A DNA stretch of 64,000 nt from assembly GCF_000015105.1 (NCBI RefSeq), contig NC_008610.1, positions 496,001-560,000 on the forward strand, in the 5' to 3' direction. Positions 40,254-49,261 of this stretch are shown in pieces. Numbering within the stretch: position 1 is the stretch's first letter; each line of letters begins with the position of its first letter. The position numbers and the translations under genes are program-made. The notes under the pieces are model-generated. The model searched no databases and was not told where the DNA came from. It saw nothing but the letters and a program-made list of their open reading frames with translations. The stretch is from Candidatus Ruthia magnifica str. Cm (Calyptogena magnifica). GTDB lineage: Bacteria > Pseudomonadota > Gammaproteobacteria > PS1 > Pseudothioglobaceae.

Positions 40254-41389
40254 TGGATATACTAAGTTTATTATTGGGATTGACTATTGGTGTAGTGGTT
40301 GTTTATTTCTATTTGAACGCCCGATTGCAGACACTAAAATCTGATAAAATTCGTCTTGAAGTGTGTCTGGATGAAAAAATCAAGTCTTATGAAAATCAAA
40401 TTGATTTAATTAATATTGCCAAAGTGCAGATAAGCAAAGATTTTAAAGCCATAGCGGGTGATATTTTGGTAAAAAATCGCTATGATTTGAGTATTAAAAA
40501 TTCTGAATTGTTAACCCCTTTACAAGTGCAACTTAAAGAATTTAGAGATAAAATTGAAACAATTACTAGCGAGCAAATTAAAGAAAGAGCAACTCTATCT
40601 GTGCAGATAGAAAATTTGAAAAAAACCAGTATTGAAATACAAGAGACCACACAAAATTTAACCAATGCTTTGACTTATGACAACAAGCAACAAGGCGATT
40701 GGGGTGAGATGATTTTAAGTTCTATTTTATCTAGTTCTGGCTTACGAGAAGGGTATGAATTTGACGTACAAAAACAGTTTAAGAATGAATCAGGTGAGAT
40801 ACTTAAGCCTGATGTGGTTTTACATCTTCCTGAAGAAAAAGACATTATTGTTGATTCAAAAGTTTCGTTAAAGGCTTATAACGATTATATTACTAATCAG
40901 TCGAACAAACAATTGCTTAAAGCACATGTAGCCTCTATTGAAGCGCATATTAATGGTATTAGTATTAAAGAGTATGAGAATTTACAAGACGTACTAACGC
41001 TTGATTTTATTTTTGTGTTTATCCCAATTGAATCTGCACTTTTGATAGCGCTTGAGAAAAAGCCAGGCTTATTCACCATGGCATTGAAAAAGAACATTGT
41101 TTTAGTATCACCTTCAACGTTGATGATGAGTCTTAAAACTGTGCATCATATTTGGCAAACTGAGCGTCAAAATCAAAATTCTGAAGAAATTGCACGTCAA
41201 GCAGGTGCGATGTATGACAAATTATTTGGCTTTATCCAATCAATGGATGATATTGAGAAGCACCTTGATAAGGCCTCTAAAAGTTACAAAAAAGCCAGGG
41301 CTAAACTCTCTGATGGTAAGGGTAATCTTATTGGTCGTGCTAAAAAATTAAAAGAATTAGGCGTTCAAAGTAAAAAGAAACTAAATTAA
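40253..41389 (+). CDS. rmuC: DNA recombination protein RmuC
   Basis: The 378 residues have an N-terminal membrane helix (about 2-20), a coiled coil (about 25-135) and the RmuC core (QGDWGEMILSSILSSSGL; PDVVLHLPEEKDIIVDSKV, a PD-D/ExK nuclease-like site; and TLMMSLKTVHHIW). RmuC limits inversions and may act as a nuclease in recombination. The start is GTG at 40253, sharing one base with the gph stop; its own stop shares one base with the yciK ATG. Confidence 0.92.
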   Translation: MDILSLLLGLTIGVVVVYFYLNARLQTLKSDKIRLEVCLDEKIKSYENQIDLINIAKVQISKDFKAIAGDILVKNRYDLSIKNSELLTPLQVQLKEFRDKIETITSEQIKERATLSVQIENLKKTSIEIQETTQNLTNALTYDNKQQGDWGEMILSSILSSSGLREGYEFDVQKQFKNESGEILKPDVVLHLPEEKDIIVDSKVSLKAYNDYITNQSNKQLLKAHVASIEAHINGISIKEYENLQDVLTLDFIFVFIPIESALLIALEKKPGLFTMALKKNIVLVSPSTLMMSLKTVHHIWQTERQNQNSEEIARQAGAMYDKLFGFIQSMDDIEKHLDKASKSYKKARAKLSDGKGNLIGRAKKLKELGVQSKKKLN

Positions 41390-42141
41390 TGGAAATTTCA
41401 ACTAATTATTCAATTACTAAAGGTGAATTAAGGGACAAAGTTATTTTAGTGACAGGTGCAAACCGTGGCTTTGGCAGAGCAATAACACTGAATCTTGCCA
41501 AAGCAGGTGCAAGCGTTATTATGCTAGGACGTGATTTAGGCTCGCTAGAAAGCACTTATGATGAAGTGTTAGATTTGGGCTATCAAGAGCCTATTCTTTA
41601 TCCGCTTGATTTAGAAGGCGCGACCCCTGAACATTATAAGCAGTTACAAAAGGATATTTTGGATAGTTTTGAGCAACTTGATGGGCTTATTCATAATGCT
41701 AGTATTATTGGCACAATGATGCCAATTGAACAATATGATATTAAATTATGGTATTCAACTATGCAAATTAATGTTAATGCACCTTTTATGCTCACCCAAG
41801 CGTTAATTCCTGCACTTAATAAATCAAGTGATGCTCGTATTTTGTTTTTGTCTTCATCAGTAGGACGTTTTGCCAAAGCATACTGGGGTGCATATAGTGT
41901 GAGTAAATTTGCCATTGAAGGCATGAGTAAAACCTTATCTGAAGAATTAGAAAAAACCAATATCCAGGTAAATTCACTTAATCCAGGGCGGATGCGTACC
42001 AAAATGCGACAAATTGCTTATCCTGCTGAAAATGCAGATAATAATCCATTACCTGAGATAAAAAGCCCAGCGATTGTATATCTAATGAGCAAAAAAGCTA
42101 AAAAACTAAATGGAAAACAACTTATTTTATCTAGCGTTTAA
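41389..42141 (+). CDS. yciK: YciK-family short-chain oxidoreductase
   Basis: The 250-residue SDR has the NAD(P) motif TGANRGFG (22-29), NNAG-equivalent HNAS (about 101), and the catalytic Ser...YSVSK (about 166-170), all intact unlike the fossil SDR at 33.7 kb. The family is conserved in Gammaproteobacteria with unknown substrate. It forms a gph-rmuC-yciK transcript with one-base overlaps. It ends 21 bases before the 3' end of suhB. Confidence 0.85.
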   Translation: MEISTNYSITKGELRDKVILVTGANRGFGRAITLNLAKAGASVIMLGRDLGSLESTYDEVLDLGYQEPILYPLDLEGATPEHYKQLQKDILDSFEQLDGLIHNASIIGTMMPIEQYDIKLWYSTMQINVNAPFMLTQALIPALNKSSDARILFLSSSVGRFAKAYWGAYSVSKFAIEGMSKTLSEELEKTNIQVNSLNPGRMRTKMRQIAYPAENADNNPLPEIKSPAIVYLMSKKAKKLNGKQLILSSV

Positions 42142-42162
42142 TGAAATTTAAAACTTTATTTT

Positions 42163-42963
42163 TTAACGTTGCAAATCAGCCGTTAAATGTGGATGAATGG
42201 TTTTTAAAATGGCCTTAAAAACTTGGTCATTTCCAGCCACCACGTTGCCTGTTTTTAGGTATTTATCTCGTCCTGAAAAGTCACCTACAAAACCGCCAGC
42301 TTCTTTGACTAAAAGCACACCAGCAGCAATATCCCAAATATTAAGCTCAATTTCCCAAAAGCCATCTAGACGACCCGCGGCCAAATAAGCTAAATCAAGT
42401 GCAGCAGAGCCAGCACGGCGAATGCCAGCAACTTTTGGGTGAATAGCTTTAAACATATTTAAATAAGCATCTAAATACTGTGGCGTTTTGAATGGAAAAC
42501 CTGTGCCGATTAATGTATTTTCAAAACCATTGGTATGAGTGGTACGAATTCTTTGTTCATTTAAATAAGCACCTTCGCCTTTAGAGGCGGTAAACAACTC
42601 TTCTTTAAAAGGGTCATATACTACGGCGTGTGTCGGTTCATTATTTTCATACAAGGCAATGGATACTGCATATTGTGGAAAACCATGCAAATAATTAGTT
42701 GTGCCATCTAATGGGTCAATAATCCATTGAAAACGATTGTTACTTAAAATTTCACCATTTTCTTCACCTAATATTGAATGATTGGGAAAGGCGTATTTTA
42801 ACTCGTCTATAATAGCACCTTCAGCGGCTTTGTCCACTTCGGAAACAAAGTCATGAATTGCTTTATTTTCAATCGTTAAAAGGTCAATTTGATTGTGATA
42901 TCTTAAGATAATGTCGCCAGCTTTTCGAGCGGCTTTAACGGTAATATTAAGCGTAGGATGCAT
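42163..42963 (-). CDS. suhB: Inositol-1-monophosphatase family protein SuhB
   Basis: The 266 residues have the three metal-binding motifs: LGEENGEI (about 65), DPLDGTTNYLHGFP (about 83-96) and WDIAAG (about 213-218). SuhB hydrolyses inositol phosphates and in E. coli also joins Nus-factor complexes on rRNA operons; nusB is in this window. It is divergent from trmJ with 13 bases between starts, the same pairing as in E. coli. Confidence 0.93.
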   Translation of the reverse strand: MHPTLNITVKAARKAGDIILRYHNQIDLLTIENKAIHDFVSEVDKAAEGAIIDELKYAFPNHSILGEENGEILSNNRFQWIIDPLDGTTNYLHGFPQYAVSIALYENNEPTHAVVYDPFKEELFTASKGEGAYLNEQRIRTTHTNGFENTLIGTGFPFKTPQYLDAYLNMFKAIHPKVAGIRRAGSAALDLAYLAAGRLDGFWEIELNIWDIAAGVLLVKEAGGFVGDFSGRDKYLKTGNVVAGNDQVFKAILKTIHPHLTADLQR

Positions 42964-42976
42964 AACAGAAAATAAA

Positions 42977-43720
42977 ATGAAAAAAGAAATGGATTATACC
43001 TTTGATAACGTACGTGTGGTTATGGTTAATACTACTGAGCCTGGAAATATCGGTGCAGCAGCCCGTGCGATGAAAAATATGAGTCTATCGTATTTGTATT
43101 TGGTTAATCCAAAAGGCTATCCATCAGCCATAGCCACAGCTAGGGCTAGTGGTGCAGATGACGTGCTTTCAAATGCCGTAGTTTGTGAGTCTCTAAAAGA
43201 AGCTTTGCAAGGTGTATATTTAGTGATTGGTGCTAGTGCGCGTCAACGTAATATTAAATGGCGGCAAATGGATGTTGTGGGTGCTTGCAGTGAAATTCAA
43301 AAAACCATTATGGCTGAAAGCCAAAAAGTTGCGGTGATATTTGGTACAGAAAGAACAGGATTGACTAATGAGGAATTAGACTTGTGTCAAATACTCATGA
43401 CTATTCCTGGCAATTCTCATTATTTTTCTTTAAATGTTGCATCAGCCATTCAGGTATTTGCCTATCAAAATTACGTTTACAACACCACAATTGAATTTAA
43501 AAAAAGTACTAATAAATTGGCCAACTTTGACGAATTAGAAAATTTTTACGCACACCTTGCTCAAGTGTTAGAATATATTGAATATTTTGAAGATAAGCGT
43601 CCAAAAGCTTTGTTAATGCGTCGTTTGCGTCGTTTTTTTACTAGAGCGATGCCTGAAAAAGAAGAAGTGGCAATTTTTAGAGGTATTTTTAGAAACATTA
43701 AGCCTTTTAAAAAACTATAA
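42977..43720 (+). CDS. trmJ: tRNA (cytidine/uridine-2'-O-)-methyltransferase TrmJ
   Basis: The protein (247 residues from 42977) is a SPOUT methyltransferase: NTTEPGNIGAAARAMKNM near the N-terminus, VAVIFGTERTGLTNEEL (about 113-129) and IPGNSHYFSLNVASAIQ (about 138-154) forming the knot. It 2'-O-methylates position 32 of tRNAs. I chose the ATG at 42977 over 42911, whose extra residues overlap suhB and look unrelated; ATG 42989 is also possible. Confidence 0.92.
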   Translation: MKKEMDYTFDNVRVVMVNTTEPGNIGAAARAMKNMSLSYLYLVNPKGYPSAIATARASGADDVLSNAVVCESLKEALQGVYLVIGASARQRNIKWRQMDVVGACSEIQKTIMAESQKVAVIFGTERTGLTNEELDLCQILMTIPGNSHYFSLNVASAIQVFAYQNYVYNTTIEFKKSTNKLANFDELENFYAHLAQVLEYIEYFEDKRPKALLMRRLRRFFTRAMPEKEEVAIFRGIFRNIKPFKKL

Positions 43721-43748
43721 AAACTCTATTTTCCAGGCTTTTATAGTT
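43713..43748. terminator. Hairpin between trmJ and htpG
   Basis: AACTATAAAA (43713-43722) and TTTTATAGTT (43739-43748) form a perfect ten-pair stem overlapping the trmJ stop. Its place between convergent genes suggests a bidirectional terminator. Confidence 0.5.
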
Positions 43749-43754
43749 AATCTA

Positions 43755-43776
43755 AAACTGATTAATTAATCAGTTT
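43755..43776. repeat. 22-bp perfect palindrome over the htpG 3' end
   Basis: AAACTGATTAATTAATCAGTTT is fully self-complementary and spans the htpG stop. It may work with the hairpin just before it in transcript ending, or be a binding site. Confidence 0.45.
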
Positions 43777-45612
43777 ATTTATACGCTTTACGAATTCAGC
43801 TGGATCTTTAAGTTGTACACCTTCTGATAAAACGGCTTGATCAAATAAAACTTTTACTAAGTCTTCATCAATTTTGGTTTTAAGTTTTTTAACCAGTGGA
43901 TGGTTTGGATTGATTTCAAGAATTGGCTTAGTGTCTGGTACGTCTTGACCTAAGGATTTCATGATTCTTTCCATGTTACCACCCATTTCATTTTCATCAA
44001 CCACTAAACAGGAGGGGGAGTCACTAAGACGAGAAGATACTTTAATTTCTTTAACCTGAGTATCAAGAATTTTCTGCATTTTTTCAATAACTTTTTCAAA
44101 GTTTTTAGAAACTTCCTCTTTGGCTTTCTTTTCCTCTTTAGAATCAAGACCCTCTAAGTCACCTTTGGTTATTGATTTCAGCGGAACATCTTCAAATTTT
44201 CCAAAATTATTCACCATCCACTCATCAACACGGTCAGACAGTAGTAGCACTTCAATATCTTTTTGGTTAAAAATTTCTAAATGTGGCGAACCTTTGGCAG
44301 CTTCATAAGTTTCAGCAGTGATGTAATAAATTGCTTTTTGGTCTTTTTGCATACTTTTTACATAGCACTCAAGCGTTGCTGTTTGTGCAGCACTTTCACT
44401 TTTATTAGTGGTAAAGCGTAAAAGTTTTGCAATTTTGTCTTTATTGGCAAAGTCTTCAACCACACCTTCTTTCATAACCATGCCAAATTCTTGCCAAAAT
44501 TTTTCATAATCTTCAGGTTTATTTTTAGCCATTTTTTCTAATTCTTTTAAAACTCTACTGACTGAGGCTTTGCGGATAGTGTCAACTACTTTGTTGCCTT
44601 GTAAAATTTCACGAGAAACATTTAACGGTAAATCAGCCGTATCAATCACGCCTTTAACAAAGCGCAAATACAAAGGCATTAGGGCTTCATTATCCTCCAT
44701 AATAAACACACGTTTGGCATAAAGCTTAATGCCACCTTTGCGCTTAGGTTCCCACATATCATGAGGGGCTTTTGATGGGATGAATAACAATGAAGTATAG
44801 TCTATATTGCCTTCAACTCTATTGTGTAACTGTGTTAGCGGTGCTTCAAAATCATAAGTGAGTGATTTATAAAACTCATCATAATTTTCCTGTTTAAGAT
44901 CGCGTTTATCTTGACTCCAAAAAGCATTGGCCTTATTAATACGCTCATACTCTATGTCTTTGCCATCTTCACTGGCTTTAATCATCATAATTGGCACGGT
45001 GATGTGGTCTGAGTATTTTGAGATAATACCACGTAAGCGATAATCATCTAAAAATTCTTTTTCATCTTTTTTGATGTGTAGTGTCACTGAAGTACCGAAA
45101 TTTAAACAATTAACTCTTTCTATTGAATATTTTCCCTTACCAGTAGAGGTCCATTTTGTACCTTTTTTACTTTTACTACCAGCTTTTCTAGTAATTAACT
45201 CAACTTTGTCAGCAACAATAAAACTAGAATAGAATCCTACGCCAAATTGGCCAATTAAGTTAGAGTCTTTTGTTTGTTTTTCATCTAAGCTTTTTAAGAA
45301 TTTTTTAGTGCCAGAATTGGCAATGGTGCCGATGTTTTTATTAACTTCTGCTTCAGTCATGCCTATGCCATTGTCAGTAATGGTAATTGTGCTGGCATCC
45401 TTATTTGTATTAATGTGAATTTGTAACTCTTCTTTACCTTCGATCAAAGTATCATCTGATAAGGATTTAAATTTTAATTTATCAACCGCATCAGAGGAGT
45501 TAGAAACCAACTCACGCAAGAAAATTTCTTTATTTGAGTATAAAGAATGAATCATCAAATCTAATAGTTGCGAAACTTCCGTTTGAAACGTATGTATTTG
45601 TTTTTCTGCCAT
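43762..45612 (-). CDS. htpG: Heat-shock chaperone HtpG (Hsp90)
   Basis: The 616-residue protein shows the GHKL ATPase motifs: ELVSNSSDAVDKLK (about 33-46), DNGIGMT (about 79-85), IANSGTK (about 97-103) and GQFGVGFYSSF (about 118-128). Middle-domain SREILQGN and a C-terminal dimerisation region follow. It is an ATP-dependent chaperone. It has a candidate sigma-32 promoter upstream and ends in a palindrome. Confidence 0.96.
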   Translation of the reverse strand: MAEKQIHTFQTEVSQLLDLMIHSLYSNKEIFLRELVSNSSDAVDKLKFKSLSDDTLIEGKEELQIHINTNKDASTITITDNGIGMTEAEVNKNIGTIANSGTKKFLKSLDEKQTKDSNLIGQFGVGFYSSFIVADKVELITRKAGSKSKKGTKWTSTGKGKYSIERVNCLNFGTSVTLHIKKDEKEFLDDYRLRGIISKYSDHITVPIMMIKASEDGKDIEYERINKANAFWSQDKRDLKQENYDEFYKSLTYDFEAPLTQLHNRVEGNIDYTSLLFIPSKAPHDMWEPKRKGGIKLYAKRVFIMEDNEALMPLYLRFVKGVIDTADLPLNVSREILQGNKVVDTIRKASVSRVLKELEKMAKNKPEDYEKFWQEFGMVMKEGVVEDFANKDKIAKLLRFTTNKSESAAQTATLECYVKSMQKDQKAIYYITAETYEAAKGSPHLEIFNQKDIEVLLLSDRVDEWMVNNFGKFEDVPLKSITKGDLEGLDSKEEKKAKEEVSKNFEKVIEKMQKILDTQVKEIKVSSRLSDSPSCLVVDENEMGGNMERIMKSLGQDVPDTKPILEINPNHPLVKKLKTKIDEDLVKVLFDQAVLSEGVQLKDPAEFVKRINKLIN

Positions 45613-45645
45613 TTTTTATTCCTGTTTTGTGCGTGAAATATATCA

Positions 45646-45671
45646 ATATGGGTGAATTACAAAAAAACAAG
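45646..45671 (-). promoter_or_regulatory. Candidate sigma-32 (heat-shock) promoter of htpG
   Basis: The minus strand has CTTGTT (45671-45666) and, 12 bases on, ACCCATAT (45653-45646), close to the sigma-32 consensus CTTGAA and CCCCATNT. It lies 34 bases before the htpG ATG, a suitable place. Confidence 0.45.
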
Positions 45672-45718
45672 GGTTATTTTGTATAAACAAATTACTAATC
45701 TTGTTTAATATTTGAAAG

Positions 45719-45964
45719 TTGAGCGTCATTAACATGCAACAGTCTTATATGATAGTAAGAACTGTGCAAAATATGGTCAAAAAACGTGCACTAGAAGTCG
45801 GTATTAAAGTTAATATGTATCTACATATGTTACGCCATGCAATGATAATTCACTTTTTACAATCTAGTCATGATTTACGTTCTACTCAAGAATTTTTAGA
45901 ATATTCTAGTATTAAATCTACCAAAGTGTATGGTCAGTGTTACCCAAAGGTTAAAAAATCATGA
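45719..45964 (+). pseudogene. xerC: C-terminal remnant of a tyrosine recombinase (XerC-like)
   Basis: The open 81 codons contain LHMLRHAMIIHFLQSSHDLRSTQEFLEYSSIKSTKVYG in overlapping parts, the XerC/D tail (H-x-L-R-H...DLR-x-VQ-x-L-GH-x-S-x-x-T-x-x-Y). The catalytic Arg of HxLRH and the nucleophile Tyr remain, but GH is EY, and the N-terminal DNA-binding half plus the first catalytic Arg and Lys are missing. It overlaps tsaC by four bases (ATGA). It cannot recombine on its own; a full XerC/D pair would have to be elsewhere. Confidence 0.75.
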
Positions 45965-46497
45965 ATTTTCAAACCAGACTTGCGGCATCTTTTTTAAAAA
46001 CAGGTGGTGTGATTAGTAATCCTACTGACACTATTCAGGGAATGACTTGTTTACCAAAATTTGAGTCCTCTATGGCTAGAATATTGCAACTTAAACGGCG
46101 TTCAAGTGCTAAAGGCTTGATACTACTAGCCAGTGATATGCATTATTTTATTGATTATGTTGAAGATATCGCTTTATTGGTTGATGTAGTAATTAATGTT
46201 CAGCCAACCACTTATTTACTCAAGGCGAATGAGTATACCTCTGAATTATTAACAGGTAGTTTTGATACAATTGCACTTAGATTGACCAATAATCAACTCA
46301 TTACTGATTTGTGTGTAGCCACTAATAGTGCCTTAGTTTCAAGTAGTGCCAATATTACGAACAAGCGTAGCGCAATAACTATGTTGGATTTAAAAGAATT
46401 CTTTAATAATAAATTAGATTTTATTATCCCGCCAAAAACTTATAATACTCAAGCATCAAAAATTATTGATCTGCAAACTAGAGAAAAAATTAGGTGA
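45961..46497 (+). CDS. tsaC: L-threonylcarbamoyladenylate synthase (YrdC/Sua5 family)
   Basis: The 178-residue protein follows Yrd[15 protein letters not shown] (about 18-31), [16 protein letters not shown] (about 43-58), SFDTIALRL (about 99) and [12 protein letters not shown] (about 120-131). It makes threonylcarbamoyl-AMP for the t6A37 tRNA modification. The length suits TsaC and not the longer Sua5. It overlaps the xerC remnant and hemF by four bases each. Confidence 0.88.
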   Translation: MNFQTRLAASFLKTGGVISNPTDTIQGMTCLPKFESSMARILQLKRRSSAKGLILLASDMHYFIDYVEDIALLVDVVINVQPTTYLLKANEYTSELLTGSFDTIALRLTNNQLITDLCVATNSALVSSSANITNKRSAITMLDLKEFFNNKLDFIIPPKTYNTQASKIIDLQTREKIR

Positions 46498-47402
46498 TTG
46501 AAGAAATTAAAAAATATTTATTAATGTTACAATTCAATATTTGTGAACAGCTTGAACAAGTAGACGATAATGCTGAGTTTATTAAAGATGTTTGGGAAAA
46601 ACCAAATAATACAGGTAATGGATTAACCAAAGTCCTAAGTAATGGCGCTGTGTTTGAGCAAGCAGGTGTTAATTTTTCAATCATTCATGGCAATGATATG
46701 CCAGCCTCAGCTACTGTATTAAGACCAGAGTTATCAGGGCGTAGTTTTACCGCTTTAGGTGTGTCATTAGTGGTTCATCCGCAGAATCCTTACGTGCCAA
46801 CTTCACATGCTAATGTTCGATTTTTTTTCGCTGAAAAGGAAGGCGAAACTCCTATTTGGTGGTTTGGTGGTGGTTTTGATTTAACGCCGTATTATGGTTT
46901 TGACGAAGATGCTATTTTTTGGCATCAATCAGCCAAACAAGCGTGTGATCCATTTGGTAAAGATGTCTATTCAAAGTACAAAAAATGGTGTGATGATTAT
47001 TTTTATTTAAAGCATAGAAGTGAACAACGTGGTATTGGAGGTTTGTTTTTTGATGATCTTAATGAAGGTAGTTTTGATGAGTGCTTTTCTTTTATGAAAA
47101 GTGTGGGTGATGGTTATATTAATGCGTATCGACCTATTGTTGAACGTAGAAAGGACACACCTTATACAGACCATGAAAGACAGTTTCAGCTTTACCGTCG
47201 AGGACGTTATGTTGAATTTAATTTAATTTATGATCGTGGTACTTTATTTGGTTTGCAAACAGGTGGTCGTAGTGAATCAATTCTTATGTCATTACCACCA
47301 TTGGTGCGCTGGGAGTATAGATACGAACCAGATCCAGGTAGCGAAGAAGCAAGGTTGTATACACATTTTATTCAACCTCAAGATTGGATTAACATCCCTT
47401 AA
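46494..47402 (+). CDS. hemF: Oxygen-dependent coproporphyrinogen III oxidase
   Basis: The 302-residue length equals E. coli HemF (299). The signature [18 protein letters not shown] (about 121-138), HVRFFF-equivalent [12 protein letters not shown] (about 103-114) and [18 protein letters not shown] (about 242-259) are clear. It converts coproporphyrinogen to protoporphyrinogen IX with O2, so this haem route needs oxygen. The start is GTG at 46494, overlapping tsaC. Confidence 0.95.
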   Translation: MIEEIKKYLLMLQFNICEQLEQVDDNAEFIKDVWEKPNNTGNGLTKVLSNGAVFEQAGVNFSIIHGNDMPASATVLRPELSGRSFTALGVSLVVHPQNPYVPTSHANVRFFFAEKEGETPIWWFGGGFDLTPYYGFDEDAIFWHQSAKQACDPFGKDVYSKYKKWCDDYFYLKHRSEQRGIGGLFFDDLNEGSFDECFSFMKSVGDGYINAYRPIVERRKDTPYTDHERQFQLYRRGRYVEFNLIYDRGTLFGLQTGGRSESILMSLPPLVRWEYRYEPDPGSEEARLYTHFIQPQDWINIP

Positions 47403-47414
47403 GAGCTGAATAGA

Positions 47415-47639
47415 GTGAAACATAATCTTGATGCCAAGCGTTTGTTGTGTCCTATGCCAGTGATTCGCTTGAGCGAGATGATTGAAAAAATTAAAAATAG
47501 TGACATAATTGAGATACTCGCCACTGATCCTGGTGTATTGTATGACATACCTGCTTGGTGTAAAGTGCACGGGCATAGAGTGATTTCAATTAATGAAAAA
47601 ACTAATGAGATTATTCTACTTGTAGAGAAAATAGGGTAG
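47415..47639 (+). CDS. tusA: TusA-family sulfur carrier
   Basis: The 74-residue protein has DAKRLLCPMPVIRLSEMI, the family's CPxP motif with the sulfur-carrying C12, and DPGVLYDIPAWCKVHGH. TusA relays persulfide to tRNA 2-thiouridine synthesis and, in sulfur oxidisers, to the rDsr/sHdr pathway. It begins with GTG 12 bases after hemF rather than next to dsr or rhodanese genes, so tRNA thiolation and sulfur oxidation cannot be separated from context. Confidence 0.9.
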   Translation: MKHNLDAKRLLCPMPVIRLSEMIEKIKNSDIIEILATDPGVLYDIPAWCKVHGHRVISINEKTNEIILLVEKIG

Positions 47640-47703
47640 AATTACGTCCTGTTTTTTTAAAAAAAAATCAACAAGAACAATGCTTGCAACGGCGCAGGCT
47701 ATT

Positions 47704-47744
47704 TTGACAAAGACTGTCAGAAAATATAAATAGTCAAAAAGGAG
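47704..47744 (+). promoter_or_regulatory. Putative glnA promoter and ribosome-binding site
   Basis: TTGACA (47704-47709) and TATAAA (47725-47730) are spaced by 15 bases, and AAGGAG (47739-47744) stands five bases before the glnA ATG. The short spacer lowers promoter confidence. I see no sigma-54 -24/-12 (GG...GC) element that would mark NtrC control. Confidence 0.5.
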
Positions 47745-47749
47745 AAAGT

Positions 47750-49165
47750 ATGTCTGCTAAAAATATAATGAAAATGATTGAAGATAAAGAAGTGAAATTC
47801 ATTGATTTTCGTTTTACTGATACCATTGGTAAAGAACATCACGTGAGCGTTCCAGCACACGCCGTTAATGCTGAAAAATTAGAAGAGGGTCAGATGTTTG
47901 ATGGCTCATCAATTGCTGGTTGGAAGCCTGTTAATGAATCTGACATGATTATGATGCCAGATACATTAACAGCAGTAATGGATCCATTTACTGCAGAGTC
48001 TACCCTTAATATTACTTGTGATATTATTGAATCAAATGACATGAAAGGTTATGAAAAAGATCCTCGTTTTATTGCAAAAAAAGCTGAAGCTTATTTAAAT
48101 GAAACTGGCATTGGTGATGCTGCATATTTTGGTAACGAGCCAGAGTTTTTTATCTTTGATAGTGTTAAATGGGATACAGGCTTTGGTTTGGGAAAGGCAT
48201 TTTATGAAATTCGTTCTGAAGAAGCTGACTGGGAGTCAGGCTCTGATTTAGAGGGTGGCAATAAAGGACATCGCCCTAGAATTAAGAGTGGTTATTTTCC
48301 AGTCCCACCAGTAGATTCATTGCATGATTTACGTTCGCAAATGTGTTTAGCAATCGAAGAAATGGGGGTGACTACAGAGGTTCATCACCATGAAGTTGGT
48401 ACTGCTGGCCAATGTGAAATTGGTGCATTATTTAACACGTTAGTGAAAAAAGCTGATGAGACTCAAATCTTAAAATATTGCGTACATAATGTCGCGCATG
48501 CTTATGGTAAAACAACAACGTTTATGCCTAAGCCAATTGCTGTTGATAATGGCAATGGTATGCATGTTCATCAATCAATCTCTAAAAATGGTAAAAACTT
48601 ATTTGATGGCGATAAATATGGTAATTTAAGTGAAATGGCATTGTATTATATTGCTGGTATTATCAAACACGCTCAAGCACTTAATGCTTTTACTAATGCT
48701 TCTACCAATTCGTACAAGCGTTTAGTTCCAGGCTTTGAAGCACCAGAAATGTTGGCATATTCAGCTAAAAATCGCTCTGCCGCTATTCGTATTCCTTTTG
48801 TATCTAACCCAAAAGGTCGTCGTATTGAAGTACGTTTTCCAGATCCAACAGCTAATCCATATCTTGCATTTTCAGCGATGCTAATGGCAGGCCTTGATGG
48901 TATTAAGAATAAGACTGAGCCAGGAAAACCAGGTGATAAAGACTTATACGAATTAACAGAAAAAGAAAAAACCGCTATTCCTAAAGTTTGTGGCTCGTTA
49001 GATCAAGCACTTGAGGCGTTAAATAAAGATCGTGAGTTTTTAAAAAAAGGTGGTGTGTTTACTGATAATGTTATTGATTCATTCATTGAATTAAAAATGA
49101 CAGAAGTGACTGCACTGCGTGCTTCTCCTCATCCTGTAGAATTTGACATGTATTATAGTGTGTAA
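47750..49165 (+). CDS. glnA: Glutamine synthetase type I
   Basis: The 471 residues match GSI-beta: [10 protein letters not shown] (about 48-57), EPEFF (about 131), GNGMHVHQS (about 267), NRSAAIRIP (about 343) and [10 protein letters not shown] (about 370). The adenylylation loop has Tyr in [11 protein letters not shown] (about 400), so control by GlnE is expected and glnD is present. It assimilates ammonium into glutamine. ntrBC do not follow. Confidence 0.97.
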   Translation: MSAKNIMKMIEDKEVKFIDFRFTDTIGKEHHVSVPAHAVNAEKLEEGQMFDGSSIAGWKPVNESDMIMMPDTLTAVMDPFTAESTLNITCDIIESNDMKGYEKDPRFIAKKAEAYLNETGIGDAAYFGNEPEFFIFDSVKWDTGFGLGKAFYEIRSEEADWESGSDLEGGNKGHRPRIKSGYFPVPPVDSLHDLRSQMCLAIEEMGVTTEVHHHEVGTAGQCEIGALFNTLVKKADETQILKYCVHNVAHAYGKTTTFMPKPIAVDNGNGMHVHQSISKNGKNLFDGDKYGNLSEMALYYIAGIIKHAQALNAFTNASTNSYKRLVPGFEAPEMLAYSAKNRSAAIRIPFVSNPKGRRIEVRFPDPTANPYLAFSAMLMAGLDGIKNKTEPGKPGDKDLYELTEKEKTAIPKVCGSLDQALEALNKDREFLKKGGVFTDNVIDSFIELKMTEVTALRASPHPVEFDMYYSV

Positions 49166-49261
49166 TATTTAATAAAAATAAAAAAAAGCCACATAATTAT
49201 ACGGATTTTTTATTGTTTTAAACGGTAAAACACCGATAATAAATTTTACACTAACTTTATT

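Noticed and set aside
47640-47749. Sigma-54 promoter for glnA
   Set aside because: TTGCA is present but the -24 GG element at the required spacing is not.
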